Source: Bacteroidales bacterium (lineage in GTDB: Bacteria > Bacteroidota > Bacteroidia > Bacteroidales > GCA-2711565). From it: a stretch of DNA of 47,646 nucleotides. The notes beneath the pieces are model-generated. The model ran no database searches. It had not been told where the DNA came from and saw only the letters and a program-made list of their open reading frames with translations. This document shows positions 24,975-33,481 of this stretch, one piece after another; within the stretch, counting starts at the first letter, position 1; each line of letters opens with the position of its first letter. Where the stretch lies: the NCBI GenBank assembly GCA_028280405.1, contig JANQLW010000018.1, positions 1-47,646 on the forward strand. The letters are read 5' to 3'. Position numbers and translations under genes: made by a program.

Positions 24975-25908
24975 TTCTAATACAGCAAAGAGTTTTGTTC
25001 GATTTTCCCGTAAAACTTTCCTGAATGCAGCTATTGCTTCCATGCTGTATTTATTGTGGACATATTTCTTTGTTGGATTCAGAAGTGACCACGTATTTAT
25101 ATTAGGAATCTGCTTATTAGCTTATTTCGCTCATCCGGTAAGCCGAAAGATTTTTATAGGCTTGTCAGTATTTATAGTATACTGGTTAATATATGATTCC
25201 CTTAGAGTGATTCATAACTATGAAGTAAATACTGTTCACATCAAGGATTTGTATGATGCCGAAAAATCACTATTTGGTATCCGGTATAACGGAGAACTCT
25301 TAACACCTAATGAATACTTTGAAATTAAGCATACTTCATTCCTTGACTTTTTAACAGGCTTCTTTTATTTGAATTGGGTACCCTTTCCATTGGGATTCGC
25401 TATTTGGTGTTTGGTTAAAAAGAAAATAAACCTTTTTATAAGGTTTTCCTATGCATTTGTTTTTACCAATATTATTGGTTTTATCGTATATTATTTATAT
25501 CCTGCGGCGCCACCCTGGTATGTACAACAAGTTGGTTTTGAATTTATTCAAAATACATCCGGCTCTACTGCAGGACTGGCCCGTTTCGATGAATTGGTTA
25601 ATGCCCCGATATTTAAGAGCTTATATGAGAAAAATAGTAATGTGTTTGCTGCCATGCCTTCATTACATTCAGCATATCCTGTAATCCTATTGTATTATGG
25701 AAGTAAAATAAAGAACAGTATATTTAATATTATCCTTATAATATTTGTATTAGGTATTTGGTTTTCGGCAGTATATACCAATCATCATTATATTTTGGAT
25801 GTTATAGCTGGTGCATTTTGTGCTGTAATCGGATTGATTTTATTTGAGAGATTAATTCAAACCCCTATAATTAGAAATTGGTTAACTAAACTAAGTAGCC
25901 TGATTTAG
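24967..25908 (+). CDS. AUR1-like PAP2 enzyme, candidate inositol phosphorylceramide synthase
   Basis: The 313-aa membrane protein has about six helices and the PAP2/AUR1 motifs: YPAAPPWY (178-185), PSLHS with H234 (231-235), and HHYILD with H274 and D278 (273-278). This layout matches fungal AUR1 and the Bacteroides enzyme that transfers phosphoinositol to ceramide. It overlaps the DUF4833 gene by 8 bp. With the CDP-alcohol transferase and SPT genes it would complete synthesis of inositol phosphorylceramide. Alternative: a generic PAP2 lipid phosphatase. A serine/threonine-kinase-like or transporter role is excluded by the motifs. Confidence 0.82.
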   Translation: MTDSNTAKSFVRFSRKTFLNAAIASMLYLLWTYFFVGFRSDHVFILGICLLAYFAHPVSRKIFIGLSVFIVYWLIYDSLRVIHNYEVNTVHIKDLYDAEKSLFGIRYNGELLTPNEYFEIKHTSFLDFLTGFFYLNWVPFPLGFAIWCLVKKKINLFIRFSYAFVFTNIIGFIVYYLYPAAPPWYVQQVGFEFIQNTSGSTAGLARFDELVNAPIFKSLYEKNSNVFAAMPSLHSAYPVILLYYGSKIKNSIFNIILIIFVLGIWFSAVYTNHHYILDVIAGAFCAVIGLILFERLIQTPIIRNWLTKLSSLI

Positions 25909-26040
25909 TAACATTTTATTAAACTCAGGTTAACTATTTTGTGTTATCCTCTTAAAATGTTAAATAAGCATCAAGGATGTTTCATTTTGATTCCAATTAA
26001 TTAATTGATACTTAAAGTGTACTTAGTTTTTTGGTGTTAT

Positions 26041-26910
26041 ATGAGAGTTAGTTTTGAGCAATCATTATTAACCTATCATGAAATGATTTCTTATAACTTC
26101 TTCCCCAAAGTAAAACACATAATTACTTTTTATTGCATCATCCTTTTAAAATCATTAATCTGTCAGTATTCTTATTTTCCTGGACATTCTCATAATGATT
26201 ACTTTCAAAACATTCCATTGTCTAAAGCACTAGAGCTAGGCTACAAAAGTATTGAAGTGGATGTGTGCCCCTATAAGGGCAAACTGGTTGTATCCCATAA
26301 TATTTTCAATCTGGAACAAAAACCGGATATTAATGATTTATATATCAATCAGCTGAAAAAATATTTTGCAGATAAAAACATAGCTAAATACAGTATAACT
26401 CTTTTAATAGATATAAAAAATAAGAAATCAAAAGCATTAAAACTGATCAGGAAAATGATCCGTCAGAACCCGGAATTATTTTTCCCTTCCTATGAAGGAG
26501 GGGACGCAGCTGTAAAAATTATTTTAAGTGGAAAAATCCCTTTTAAGCATCTTACACCTAAAGATCTTCAAGTGATAAAAATTGATGGGAGATTTTTTAA
26601 ATCCTATAAAAATAAAATATTTGAACATATTCCATTGATTAGTTATTCCTATGCTAAATTGAAAAAAAAATATGATCGGGACTGTTTGGAAGTGATTAGG
26701 GAATTGGTACTAAAATCTCATGCTAAGGGAATTAAAGTCAGATTCTGGAGAATTCCTCACAAAGAAGAAATCTGGGATTATTTATTATCTATTGGAGTTG
26801 ACTATTTAAGTGTAGATAATTTAGCATTATTTGAAGATTATTATCAGAAATCAGAAATCAGAACTGCTTATGAACTATATTTAAGTTCGGTAAGTTTAAA
26901 TAGTTTTTAG
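26041..26910 (+). CDS. PI-PLC/GDPD-like phosphodiesterase
   Basis: The protein has the HSHNDY start of a TIM-barrel phosphodiesterase, then ALELGYKSIEVDV, LVVSHN and LLIDIKN, and ends with VDYLSVDNL. These are features of the AIM6/GDPD-like branch of the PI-PLC superfamily (metal and catalytic His, Glu, Asp). A membrane segment or signal (about HIITFYCIILLKSLICQ) precedes the domain, so it is probably exported. The start is uncertain: TTG at 26005, ATG at 26041 or ATG at 26083 are all in frame; 26083 would give the most usual signal peptide. It stands 132 bp after the AUR1-like gene and could turn over a phosphodiester lipid; that is inference. Confidence 0.72.
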   Translation: MRVSFEQSLLTYHEMISYNFFPKVKHIITFYCIILLKSLICQYSYFPGHSHNDYFQNIPLSKALELGYKSIEVDVCPYKGKLVVSHNIFNLEQKPDINDLYINQLKKYFADKNIAKYSITLLIDIKNKKSKALKLIRKMIRQNPELFFPSYEGGDAAVKIILSGKIPFKHLTPKDLQVIKIDGRFFKSYKNKIFEHIPLISYSYAKLKKKYDRDCLEVIRELVLKSHAKGIKVRFWRIPHKEEIWDYLLSIGVDYLSVDNLALFEDYYQKSEIRTAYELYLSSVSLNSF

Positions 26911-26978
26911 TTTTTTATTCTCGTAGTCAGTTAATTAAATTAATTGGTTAAGATCTGATTTCGCATAGTTTTTTAAAC

Positions 26979-26986
26979 TACCTTTG
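26979..26986 (+). promoter_or_regulatory. -7 promoter box TACCTTTG
   Basis: This exact TAnnTTTG match lies 24 nt before the TTG start of the helicase. AAGAAGG at 27001-27007 could serve as a ribosome-binding site very close to the TTG. Confidence 0.6.
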
Positions 26987-27009
26987 CAGCCAATTTAAAA
27001 AAGAAGGTA

Positions 27010-28632
27010 TTGAATACATTTAATGATTTTGGACTTCCAGAAGAGATTTTGCGGGTCTTACCGAAAATGGGAATAGAAAAACCTACTCCTATACAACAAA
27101 AAGCGATTCCTGTTTTACTAAATAATAATAAAGATTTTATCGGGCTTGCTCAAACAGGTACCGGAAAAACTGCGGCTTTCGGATTGCCGCTTATCAGTCA
27201 TGTCGATCCTTTCCTTAATCAAACACAGGCACTGATATTATCACCAACACGCGAGCTGGGACAGCAAATTGCTGAACAAATAGAAGCCTTTTCTAAATAT
27301 TTTCCTGCGATCAATAGCCTGGCAGTATATGGAGGGGCTAATATAGCTACTCAGTTAACAGCCTTGAAAAAAAATCGCCATATCATCATTGCAACACCCG
27401 GAAGATTAATCGATTTAATTAAGCGCAAAGCAATTAATATCAAAAATATTAAGCATGTTGTATTGGACGAAGCTGATGAGATGTTGAATATGGGCTTTAA
27501 AGAAGAATTAGATGAAATTTTGTCATTTACTCCTGATCATAAAAAGACCTGGCTTTTTTCTGCTACCATGCCTGCTGAAATAAGACGTATTGTAAAAAAA
27601 TACATGGATGATTATGATGAAATAAGTGTTAGCGCATCCGAAAATGAAGTTAACAGAGATATTGATCATCAATATATTTTAATTAGAAGCTCTGATAAAA
27701 GAGAAGCTTTGACTCGTTTTCTTGATGCCGATCCGGATATGCGTTGTATTATTTTCACAAGAACCAAAATGAATGCCCAGGAACTTGCTGTAGGGCTTCA
27801 AAAAATGGATTATCGTATTGATGCATTGCATGGTGACCTTTCACAATACCAAAGAGATCAGGTTATGGGTAAATTTAAATCCGGCGTTCTTAAAGCTATT
27901 ATTGCTACGGATGTAGCTGCCCGGGGAATAGATGTGAATGATTTGACTCATGTGGTTCATTATTCATTACCCGAAGATTTTACTTATTATACACATCGAT
28001 CCGGAAGAACTGCCAGAGCAGGGAAAAAAGGAATTTCTCTGGCATTTTGTACCAGTAGGGATTTGATGAAAATAAAACTGATCGAAAAAAAATTGAAAAT
28101 AAAATTTGAAAAAGCAAAAATACCTGATGCTATAGATATCCAGTTAAATAGAGTACTCTCATGGGCCGGCCTAATTGCAGATACAGATATCAAAATCACT
28201 CATGATTCTATGTTGTTGCAGCAGATTCAATATGCCTTTTCTCATTTATCTAAGGACGAATTAATGATGAAGCTTATTAGTAATGAGCTTTCAAAATTAT
28301 CTTATAATGAGAAATCTAAAAATTTAAATATTAGCCAATCCTCTGAAAAAAAGGCCATGAAATCTACTCGTGCTAAAATGAAGCGAATGTACATAAATAT
28401 AGGTTCCATGGATAAACTTCGAAAAAGAGAGATCATTGATTTTATTGTGACAGAATCCAATATTAAAAAGCAGGATATTGGAGATGTTCAGGTTGAAAAA
28501 AAAGGAACTTATTTTGAAATGAATGAAAAGTTCTTCAAAAAAGTGATAAAAGCAATAAATGGGTTTGAATTTAATGGAAGAAGATTACGTGCAAATATTG
28601 CCGATAAATCATCCCGAAAAACAAAAGTTTAA
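27010..28632 (+). CDS. DEAD-box RNA helicase with DbpA-type RNA-binding domain
   Basis: An ATP-dependent RNA helicase, probably for ribosome assembly or mRNA turnover. All motifs are present: Q motif with F-N-DFGLPEEIL and PTPIQ, Walker A AQTGTGKT, PTRELGQQ, ATPGR, VLDEADEML, SAT, IIFTRTK, ATDVAARGID and HRSGRTARAG. The C-terminal region (about 455-530) has a DbpA-like RRM (YINIGSMDKLRKREIIDFI), which in DbpA contacts 23S rRNA. The start is TTG: no in-frame ATG lies near the promoter and the TTG gives the usual N-terminus. The 540-aa length fits the DbpA/CsdA group. It is monocistronic. Confidence 0.93.
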   Translation: MNTFNDFGLPEEILRVLPKMGIEKPTPIQQKAIPVLLNNNKDFIGLAQTGTGKTAAFGLPLISHVDPFLNQTQALILSPTRELGQQIAEQIEAFSKYFPAINSLAVYGGANIATQLTALKKNRHIIIATPGRLIDLIKRKAINIKNIKHVVLDEADEMLNMGFKEELDEILSFTPDHKKTWLFSATMPAEIRRIVKKYMDDYDEISVSASENEVNRDIDHQYILIRSSDKREALTRFLDADPDMRCIIFTRTKMNAQELAVGLQKMDYRIDALHGDLSQYQRDQVMGKFKSGVLKAIIATDVAARGIDVNDLTHVVHYSLPEDFTYYTHRSGRTARAGKKGISLAFCTSRDLMKIKLIEKKLKIKFEKAKIPDAIDIQLNRVLSWAGLIADTDIKITHDSMLLQQIQYAFSHLSKDELMMKLISNELSKLSYNEKSKNLNISQSSEKKAMKSTRAKMKRMYINIGSMDKLRKREIIDFIVTESNIKKQDIGDVQVEKKGTYFEMNEKFFKKVIKAINGFEFNGRRLRANIADKSSRKTKV

Positions 28633-28734
28633 ATTTTAGTTATTAGTTTTTAGTTAAAATAATGTAGTCGATAAGAAATATAGCTATTATAGCGCACGTT
28701 GATTATGGGAAAACTCGTATGATTCAGGATCTAA

Positions 28735-28837
28735 ACATATTGGAATAATATATTTTTTTCCTAATGGAAAAAGGTTTTTTTATTTGTGTATTTAATATAA
28801 TCTATGATTCATCCGATCCTTAAGCCCGTTAGGGCTT
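28735..28837. repeat. Dispersed repeat and hairpin between helicase and tetR
   Basis: Positions 28735-28757 are the reverse complement of 91-113. A hairpin AAGCCC-GTTA-GGGCTT (28822-28837) follows but lacks a U-run, so it looks like a repeat element, not a terminator. The gap 28633-28895 otherwise has no gene I can support. Confidence 0.6.
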
Positions 28838-28895
28838 TAACCTCAATAGAAAAAGCCCCCTTTCATTTTTTTAAATAAATTTTTTTGTAAAAATA

Positions 28896-28926
28896 TTTGT
28901 TTATTCTGAACAAATTTATATTTTTG
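28896..28926 (+). promoter_or_regulatory. Complete Bacteroidota promoter TTTG-N19-TATTTTTG
   Basis: TTTG at 28896-28899 is the -33 element and TATTTTTG at 28919-28926 the -7, with the consensus 19-bp gap. Transcription would start just before the tetR ATG. Confidence 0.75.
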
Positions 28927-28931
28927 TCCAA

Positions 28932-28944
28932 ATGGTTTAACCAT
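28932..28944. promoter_or_regulatory. Candidate TetR operator ATGGTT-T-AACCAT
   Basis: This perfect 6+1+6 palindrome overlaps the expected transcription start and abuts the ATG at 28945. Another GGTC follows at 28947-28950. Position fits autorepression by the TetR protein. Confidence 0.55.
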
Positions 28945-29556
28945 ATGGTCAATATTATGGAAGAAAAAAATACAGAACAAGTTATTTTAAATGCTGCACG
29001 AAAAGTATTTATCGAAAAGGGTAAAGACGGAGCAAAAATGCAGGAGATTGCAGATACTGCAGGTATTAATAAATCTTTGCTTCATTATTATTTTAGAAGC
29101 AAAGAAAAGTTATTTCTGTTGGTTATAAAAGATACTTTACATAATTTCTTTCCTAATCTGGAGCGAATATTTTGTTCAGATCGTAGTCTGGAAGAAAAAA
29201 TCAGAAACTGTGTCAATAGTTATATCACTTTATTATGTGAGAATCCATTTATTCCTCCTTTTATCATTCATGAACTCAATCGTTCTCCTGAGAAAATTAT
29301 GGAATTAGTCCAATCTTCCGGAATTCGTTTTGATATAATAGGTGAAGCTTTAGGGAAAGACTTAAAAAGCAATTCCATTAATATAACACCTTATCAATTA
29401 TTTGCCAATATAATTTCGCTATGTGTTTTTCCAATTGCTATTCGTCCTCTAATGACAAATATATTCTTTAAGGGAGATAAAAATAAATTTGAAGAATTTA
29501 TAGAGGAAAGAAAAAAAGGAGTAGCCGATTTTATCATTAATTCAATAATTAAGTAA
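28945..29556 (+). CDS. TetR-family regulator of the efflux operon
   Basis: The 203-aa protein (from the ATG at 28945; 28957 is also possible) has the TetR DNA-binding domain: ILNAARKVFIEKGKDGAKMQEIADTAGINKSLLHYYFRSKEKLF. The C-terminal ligand domain is variable. It is the first gene of a run of seven: TetR, TolC, HlyD, two ATPases and two permeases. It lies 1 bp before tolC. The order matches that of E. coli CecR with YbhGFSR, an efflux system, so control of drug or xenobiotic export is likely. The ligand is not known. Confidence 0.9.
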   Translation: MVNIMEEKNTEQVILNAARKVFIEKGKDGAKMQEIADTAGINKSLLHYYFRSKEKLFLLVIKDTLHNFFPNLERIFCSDRSLEEKIRNCVNSYITLLCENPFIPPFIIHELNRSPEKIMELVQSSGIRFDIIGEALGKDLKSNSINITPYQLFANIISLCVFPIAIRPLMTNIFFKGDKNKFEEFIEERKKGVADFIINSIIK

Positions 29557-29557
29557 T

Positions 29558-30823
29558 ATGAGAAACCTGATAATTGTCTTAGCCGTAGCTTTTAGTTTTT
29601 CAAACAGCTATGCCCAAAAGATTCTTAGCCTGAAAGAGTGTCATCAACTTGCTACTCAAAATTATCCTTTACTTAAGCAAAAAGTGTTAATTAAAGAATT
29701 TGAACAGGAGCAATTAGAGCTTTTAAAACATAATTACCTGCCACAATTTAATTTGTTGCTGAATGCGAGCTATCAATCGGATGTGAGTTCATTGTCATCA
29801 GCAGGCAGTTTACCAATTTCACTACCGGATATATCAAAAGATCAATACAGGGCAAACCTGGATATAAAGCAATTAATCTGGGACGGGGGCATTAATGAAA
29901 GCCGGAAATCAATAATAAAGCTTGATCAGCAAATTCAAGACCAGGAAGTAGAAATTAGTCTTTATCAGGTAAAAGACAAAATAAACCAGTTGTTCTTTTC
30001 TTATATATTATTAGATAAACAAATTAAAGTTTTAGGTCTGAATACTGAAAGCATACAGGCACAGGCTGATGATTTGAAACTATTAATAGATGAGGGGATG
30101 GCATTGCAATCTGATTTGGATATTTTAAAAGCAGAAATAATCAATTTGAATCAGAAAACAACGGATCTAAAATTTAGTCAAAATGGAATCCGCTCAATGT
30201 TAAGTGTATACCTTGGTAAAGAAATATCAGCTAATACAAAATTTGAATCTCTGAATGAAACTATTTCATTAAACCTTAATAACAACAGGCTTGAATTAAA
30301 AAGTTTTGAGCTAAGTCAAAGCAGGCTTAACACATCTAAATCTTTAATTGATACCTATAATAAGCCCAAGCTTTATGCTAACGGGCAGTTAGGGTATGGC
30401 CGGCCCGGTTTAAATATGCTATCAAATGATTTTGATTCTTATTATAAAATAGGAATATCCTTAAACTGGAAACTTTGGGATTGGAATAAAAAGAAGACAG
30501 AAAAGAAAATGCTGGATATTCAGTCCGGCTTAGTTCAAAAACAAAGAGAAACTTTTGAACATAATGTCAAAGTATCTCAGCAGAAAATAAACGAAGAAAT
30601 CAAAAAGTTCAGAGCATTTATTACTCAGGATAAGGATCTCATTAAGCTTAGAAGAAATATTGTAAAAGTATCCGAATCTAGATTAAAAAACGGAACTATT
30701 ACATCGGCAGAATATATTACGGAATTAAACAAAAAAATTCAGGCAGAGCTGAATTATGAGTATCATAATGTACAATTAAGCTTAGCCAACCAAAACCTTA
30801 AATATTTATTGGGTCACGATTAA
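29558..30823 (+). CDS. TolC-family outer-membrane efflux protein
   Basis: The 421-aa protein has a signal peptide (LIIVLAVAFSFSNSYAQ, cleavage after residue 19 or so) and long amphipathic coiled-coil helices in duplicate (about 40-200 and 240-415), with LNWKLWDWNKKKTEKKM typical of TolC repeat ends. It would form the outer-membrane channel for the HlyD-linked ABC exporter encoded downstream. It lies 1 bp after tetR. A 123-bp gap with a repeat element separates it from hlyD, which is unusual inside this otherwise tight operon. Confidence 0.9.
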   Translation: MRNLIIVLAVAFSFSNSYAQKILSLKECHQLATQNYPLLKQKVLIKEFEQEQLELLKHNYLPQFNLLLNASYQSDVSSLSSAGSLPISLPDISKDQYRANLDIKQLIWDGGINESRKSIIKLDQQIQDQEVEISLYQVKDKINQLFFSYILLDKQIKVLGLNTESIQAQADDLKLLIDEGMALQSDLDILKAEIINLNQKTTDLKFSQNGIRSMLSVYLGKEISANTKFESLNETISLNLNNNRLELKSFELSQSRLNTSKSLIDTYNKPKLYANGQLGYGRPGLNMLSNDFDSYYKIGISLNWKLWDWNKKKTEKKMLDIQSGLVQKQRETFEHNVKVSQQKINEEIKKFRAFITQDKDLIKLRRNIVKVSESRLKNGTITSAEYITELNKKIQAELNYEYHNVQLSLANQNLKYLLGHD

Positions 30824-30840
30824 ATCTATAAAAAAATGAA

Positions 30841-30914
30841 ACATCCATGAGAATAAATTCTCACAGAAAGGAATGATGATAGCATGGATGTTCCCTGTCT
30901 GCCGACAGGCAGGC
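30841..30914. repeat. Repeat-element hairpins inside the efflux operon
   Basis: ACATCCATG (30841-30849) pairs with CATGGATGT (30883-30891) around an inner hairpin GAGAAT-AA-ATTCTC (30849-30862). A GC-rich CCTGTC-TGCC-GACAGG hairpin (30894-30909) follows. It looks like an intergenic repeat inserted between tolC and hlyD; a secondary RNA-stability role is possible. Confidence 0.6.
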
Positions 30915-30946
30915 ATCTGACAAATAAAAAATAAAATTATAAACAG

Positions 30947-31819
30947 ATGAAAAAAATTATCATTATACTTTTTGCATTGGGTCTATTAAGTTCATGTATG
31001 AAATCAAATAAATCGGATGCTTACGGAAATTTTGAAGCTACAGAAGTAATTGTTTCAGCTGAATCCAATGGAAAAATACTTACTTATAATATTAATGAAG
31101 GAGATAAAATAAACAAGAATACACTGGTAGCTGTAACAGATACGATAAGTTTATACTTACAACTTCAGCAATCGATTGCAACCAGGTCGGTTATTAAAAC
31201 TAAAATCCCAAATATAATCTCGCAAATCGAAATATTAAAGGAACAAAAAGCAAATTTACTTATTGATCAGGAAAGGATTCAAAACCTCCATAAAGAAGGG
31301 GCTGCAACAAAGAAACAATTGGATGATATCAATGGAAGTATTAAGGTTGTTGATAAAAAGATTTCTTCGATAAAAACTCAAAACCAAACCGTATTCAGCG
31401 AACTCGAGCAAATAGATTGGCAGATTGCGCAAATAAAAGATAAACTTTTAAAATGTAAGGTTAAAAACCCGATAAATGGAACTGTATTAACAAGCTATGT
31501 TGAAGAGGGAGAGTTTATATCTATGGGTAAGCCTTTATATAAGATTGCTGATCTTGATGAAATTATACTTAGAGTTTACATCAGTGGTGATCAACTATCC
31601 AGTTTTAGAATAGGACAACAGCTAAATGTAATTATTGACGGACAGGAAAATGCTAATACCTACAAAGGAAAAGTGAGCTGGATTTCAGACGAAGCTGAAT
31701 TTACCCCGAAAATTATTCAAACGAAAGAGGAAAGAGTAAAATTGGTATATGCTGTAAAAATCATTGTTAAAAATGATGGCCGTTTAAAAATAGGAATGCC
31801 GGCCGAAGTTAGATTTTAA
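30947..31819 (+). CDS. HlyD-type periplasmic adaptor lipoprotein
   Basis: The 290-aa protein starts with a lipoprotein signal (LLSSC, modified C17), so it is anchored to a membrane by lipid. It then has the barrel-sandwich half VIVSAESNGKILTYNINEGDKI, a coiled coil (about 75-160), the second lipoyl half (KVKNPINGTVLTSYVEEGEFI) and a beta-barrel region. It connects the ABC permeases with TolC. The family is close to YbhG/EmrA. It is followed 5 bp later by the first ATPase gene. Confidence 0.9.
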   Translation: MKKIIIILFALGLLSSCMKSNKSDAYGNFEATEVIVSAESNGKILTYNINEGDKINKNTLVAVTDTISLYLQLQQSIATRSVIKTKIPNIISQIEILKEQKANLLIDQERIQNLHKEGAATKKQLDDINGSIKVVDKKISSIKTQNQTVFSELEQIDWQIAQIKDKLLKCKVKNPINGTVLTSYVEEGEFISMGKPLYKIADLDEIILRVYISGDQLSSFRIGQQLNVIIDGQENANTYKGKVSWISDEAEFTPKIIQTKEERVKLVYAVKIIVKNDGRLKIGMPAEVRF

Positions 31820-31824
31820 CTTAT

Positions 31825-32745
31825 ATGAATATCATTGAAGTAAATCATATTAATAAATCTTTCGGAGCTGTAAGGGCTTTGAATGATATAAAATTCTCCG
31901 TAAAAGAAGGCGAAATTTTTGGATTGATCGGGCCCGACGGAGCTGGAAAAACAACTTTATTCAGGTTGTTTACTACACTTTTACTTCCCGATAAAGGACA
32001 GATATTTATTAACAATAAAAATGTAGTCAAGCACTATAAAGAGATTCGTCATATTATGGGTTATATGCCCGGCCGGTTTTCTTTGTACCAGGATTTATCG
32101 GTTGAAGAAAATTTGCAATTCTTCGCAACTATTTTCCAATCCAGTATTGAAGAAAACTATGATTTAATTAAACCCATTTACTCTCAAATTGAAGATTTTA
32201 AAAAGAGAAGGGCAGGGGCCTTATCGGGAGGGATGAAGCAAAAACTCGCTTTATCCTGTGCCTTAATACACAAGCCTCAAATATTGGTTTTAGATGAACC
32301 TACAACAGGAGTTGATTCTGTTTCCCGTAAGGAATTTTGGGAAATACTCCATCAATTAAAAGAAAAAGGAATTACGATAGTGGTTTCAACGCCTTATATG
32401 GATGAAGCCGGTTTATGCGATAGGGTTGCCTTAATTCAAAAAGGAAGAATTCTATCCATTGATACTCCCTTAAATATTGAAAAGAGTTTTCCAAAGCATT
32501 TATATGCAATTAAAACCAAAGACATGCATAAATTAATACATGATCTTGAAAAATATCAATATACCCATAGTACCTTTCCATTCGGACAATTTGTTCATTA
32601 CACTGATAAAAGGAATGAATTCAATATCCGGGATGTTTATGATTACTTAGAAAAAAACAGTCACATACAAATAAGTATAGATAAAATAAAAGCAGGTATC
32701 GAGGATTGCTTTATGGAATTAATGATTAATCAGGAGGAGAAATGA
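31825..32745 (+). CDS. ABC exporter ATPase, first subunit
   Basis: The 306-aa ATPase has Walker A GPDGAGKTT, signature LSGGMKQKL, Walker B ILVLDEPTTGVD and a switch His replaced by the loop VVSTPYMDEA. The C-terminal extension (about 225-300) is longer than in the partner. In E. coli YbhF the two ATPase halves are fused; here this half and the next gene are separate, 1 bp apart. Together they should power the two ABC-2 permeases downstream. Confidence 0.92.
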   Translation: MNIIEVNHINKSFGAVRALNDIKFSVKEGEIFGLIGPDGAGKTTLFRLFTTLLLPDKGQIFINNKNVVKHYKEIRHIMGYMPGRFSLYQDLSVEENLQFFATIFQSSIEENYDLIKPIYSQIEDFKKRRAGALSGGMKQKLALSCALIHKPQILVLDEPTTGVDSVSRKEFWEILHQLKEKGITIVVSTPYMDEAGLCDRVALIQKGRILSIDTPLNIEKSFPKHLYAIKTKDMHKLIHDLEKYQYTHSTFPFGQFVHYTDKRNEFNIRDVYDYLEKNSHIQISIDKIKAGIEDCFMELMINQEEK

Positions 32746-32746
32746 A

Positions 32747-33481
32747 ATGAAAGATGCTGAAAGAATCATTAAGGTTAGAAAGCTCTATAAAAAGTTTGGT
32801 TCATTTACAGCCAATAAAGATTTGAATTTTGATGTATACAAAGGAGAAATCTTTGGGTTTTTGGGAGCAAATGGAGCTGGAAAAACCACTGCGATGAAAA
32901 TATTATGTGGCCTTTCGAAACCAACTTCCGGTGAAGTTAAAATTGCCAATTACGATATCTATACACAAACCAATGAGATTAAAAAGAATATTGGATATAT
33001 GAGCCAGAAGTTTTCATTGTACGAAGATCTGACAATTAAAGAGAACATCCGGTTATTTGGTGGAATTTATGGACTTTCAAAATCAGAAATTGAGAAAAGA
33101 GGTAAGGAATTAATTAAACATTTGGAACTTGAAGGAGCTAAAGATAAACTTATTAAAGATATTCCGCTGGGTTGGAAACAAAAACTGGCTTTTTCAATTG
33201 CAGTTTTACATGAACCTGATATTGTCTTTTTGGATGAACCGACCGGAGGAGTTGATCCGATAACCAGGAGGCAGTTCTGGAAACTGATTTATGAAGCAGC
33301 CGGCAAAGGTGTTACCATATTTGTTACTACACACTATATGGATGAAGCTGAATATTGCAATCGCTTATCGATTATGGTTGACGGAGAGATTGTAGCTCTG
33401 GACGATCCTTTAAGTTTAATAAAGCAATACAAGTCAAGCAATATGGACGAAGTATTCCTAAAATTAGTACGTAAAATATGA
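32747..33481 (+). CDS. ABC exporter ATPase, second subunit
   Basis: The 244-aa ATPase has Walker A GANGAGKTT, Walker B IVFLDEPTGGVD and switch THYMDEAE. Its signature motif is degenerate (PLGWKQKL instead of LSGGQ), as is usual in the second half of YbhF-type fusions, so the pair probably works as an asymmetric heterodimer. It has a strong Shine-Dalgarno, AGGAGGAG at 32732-32739, rare in this window, and its stop overlaps the next start (ATGA). Confidence 0.92.
   Translation: MKDAERIIKVRKLYKKFGSFTANKDLNFDVYKGEIFGFLGANGAGKTTAMKILCGLSKPTSGEVKIANYDIYTQTNEIKKNIGYMSQKFSLYEDLTIKENIRLFGGIYGLSKSEIEKRGKELIKHLELEGAKDKLIKDIPLGWKQKLAFSIAVLHEPDIVFLDEPTGGVDPITRRQFWKLIYEAAGKGVTIFVTTHYMDEAEYCNRLSIMVDGEIVALDDPLSLIKQYKSSNMDEVFLKLVRKI

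Noticed and set aside
28822..28837. AAGCCC-GTTA-GGGCTT as terminator after the helicase
   Set aside because: No U-run follows, and it lies nearly 190 bp after the stop next to a dispersed repeat, so it is better read as a repeat hairpin.
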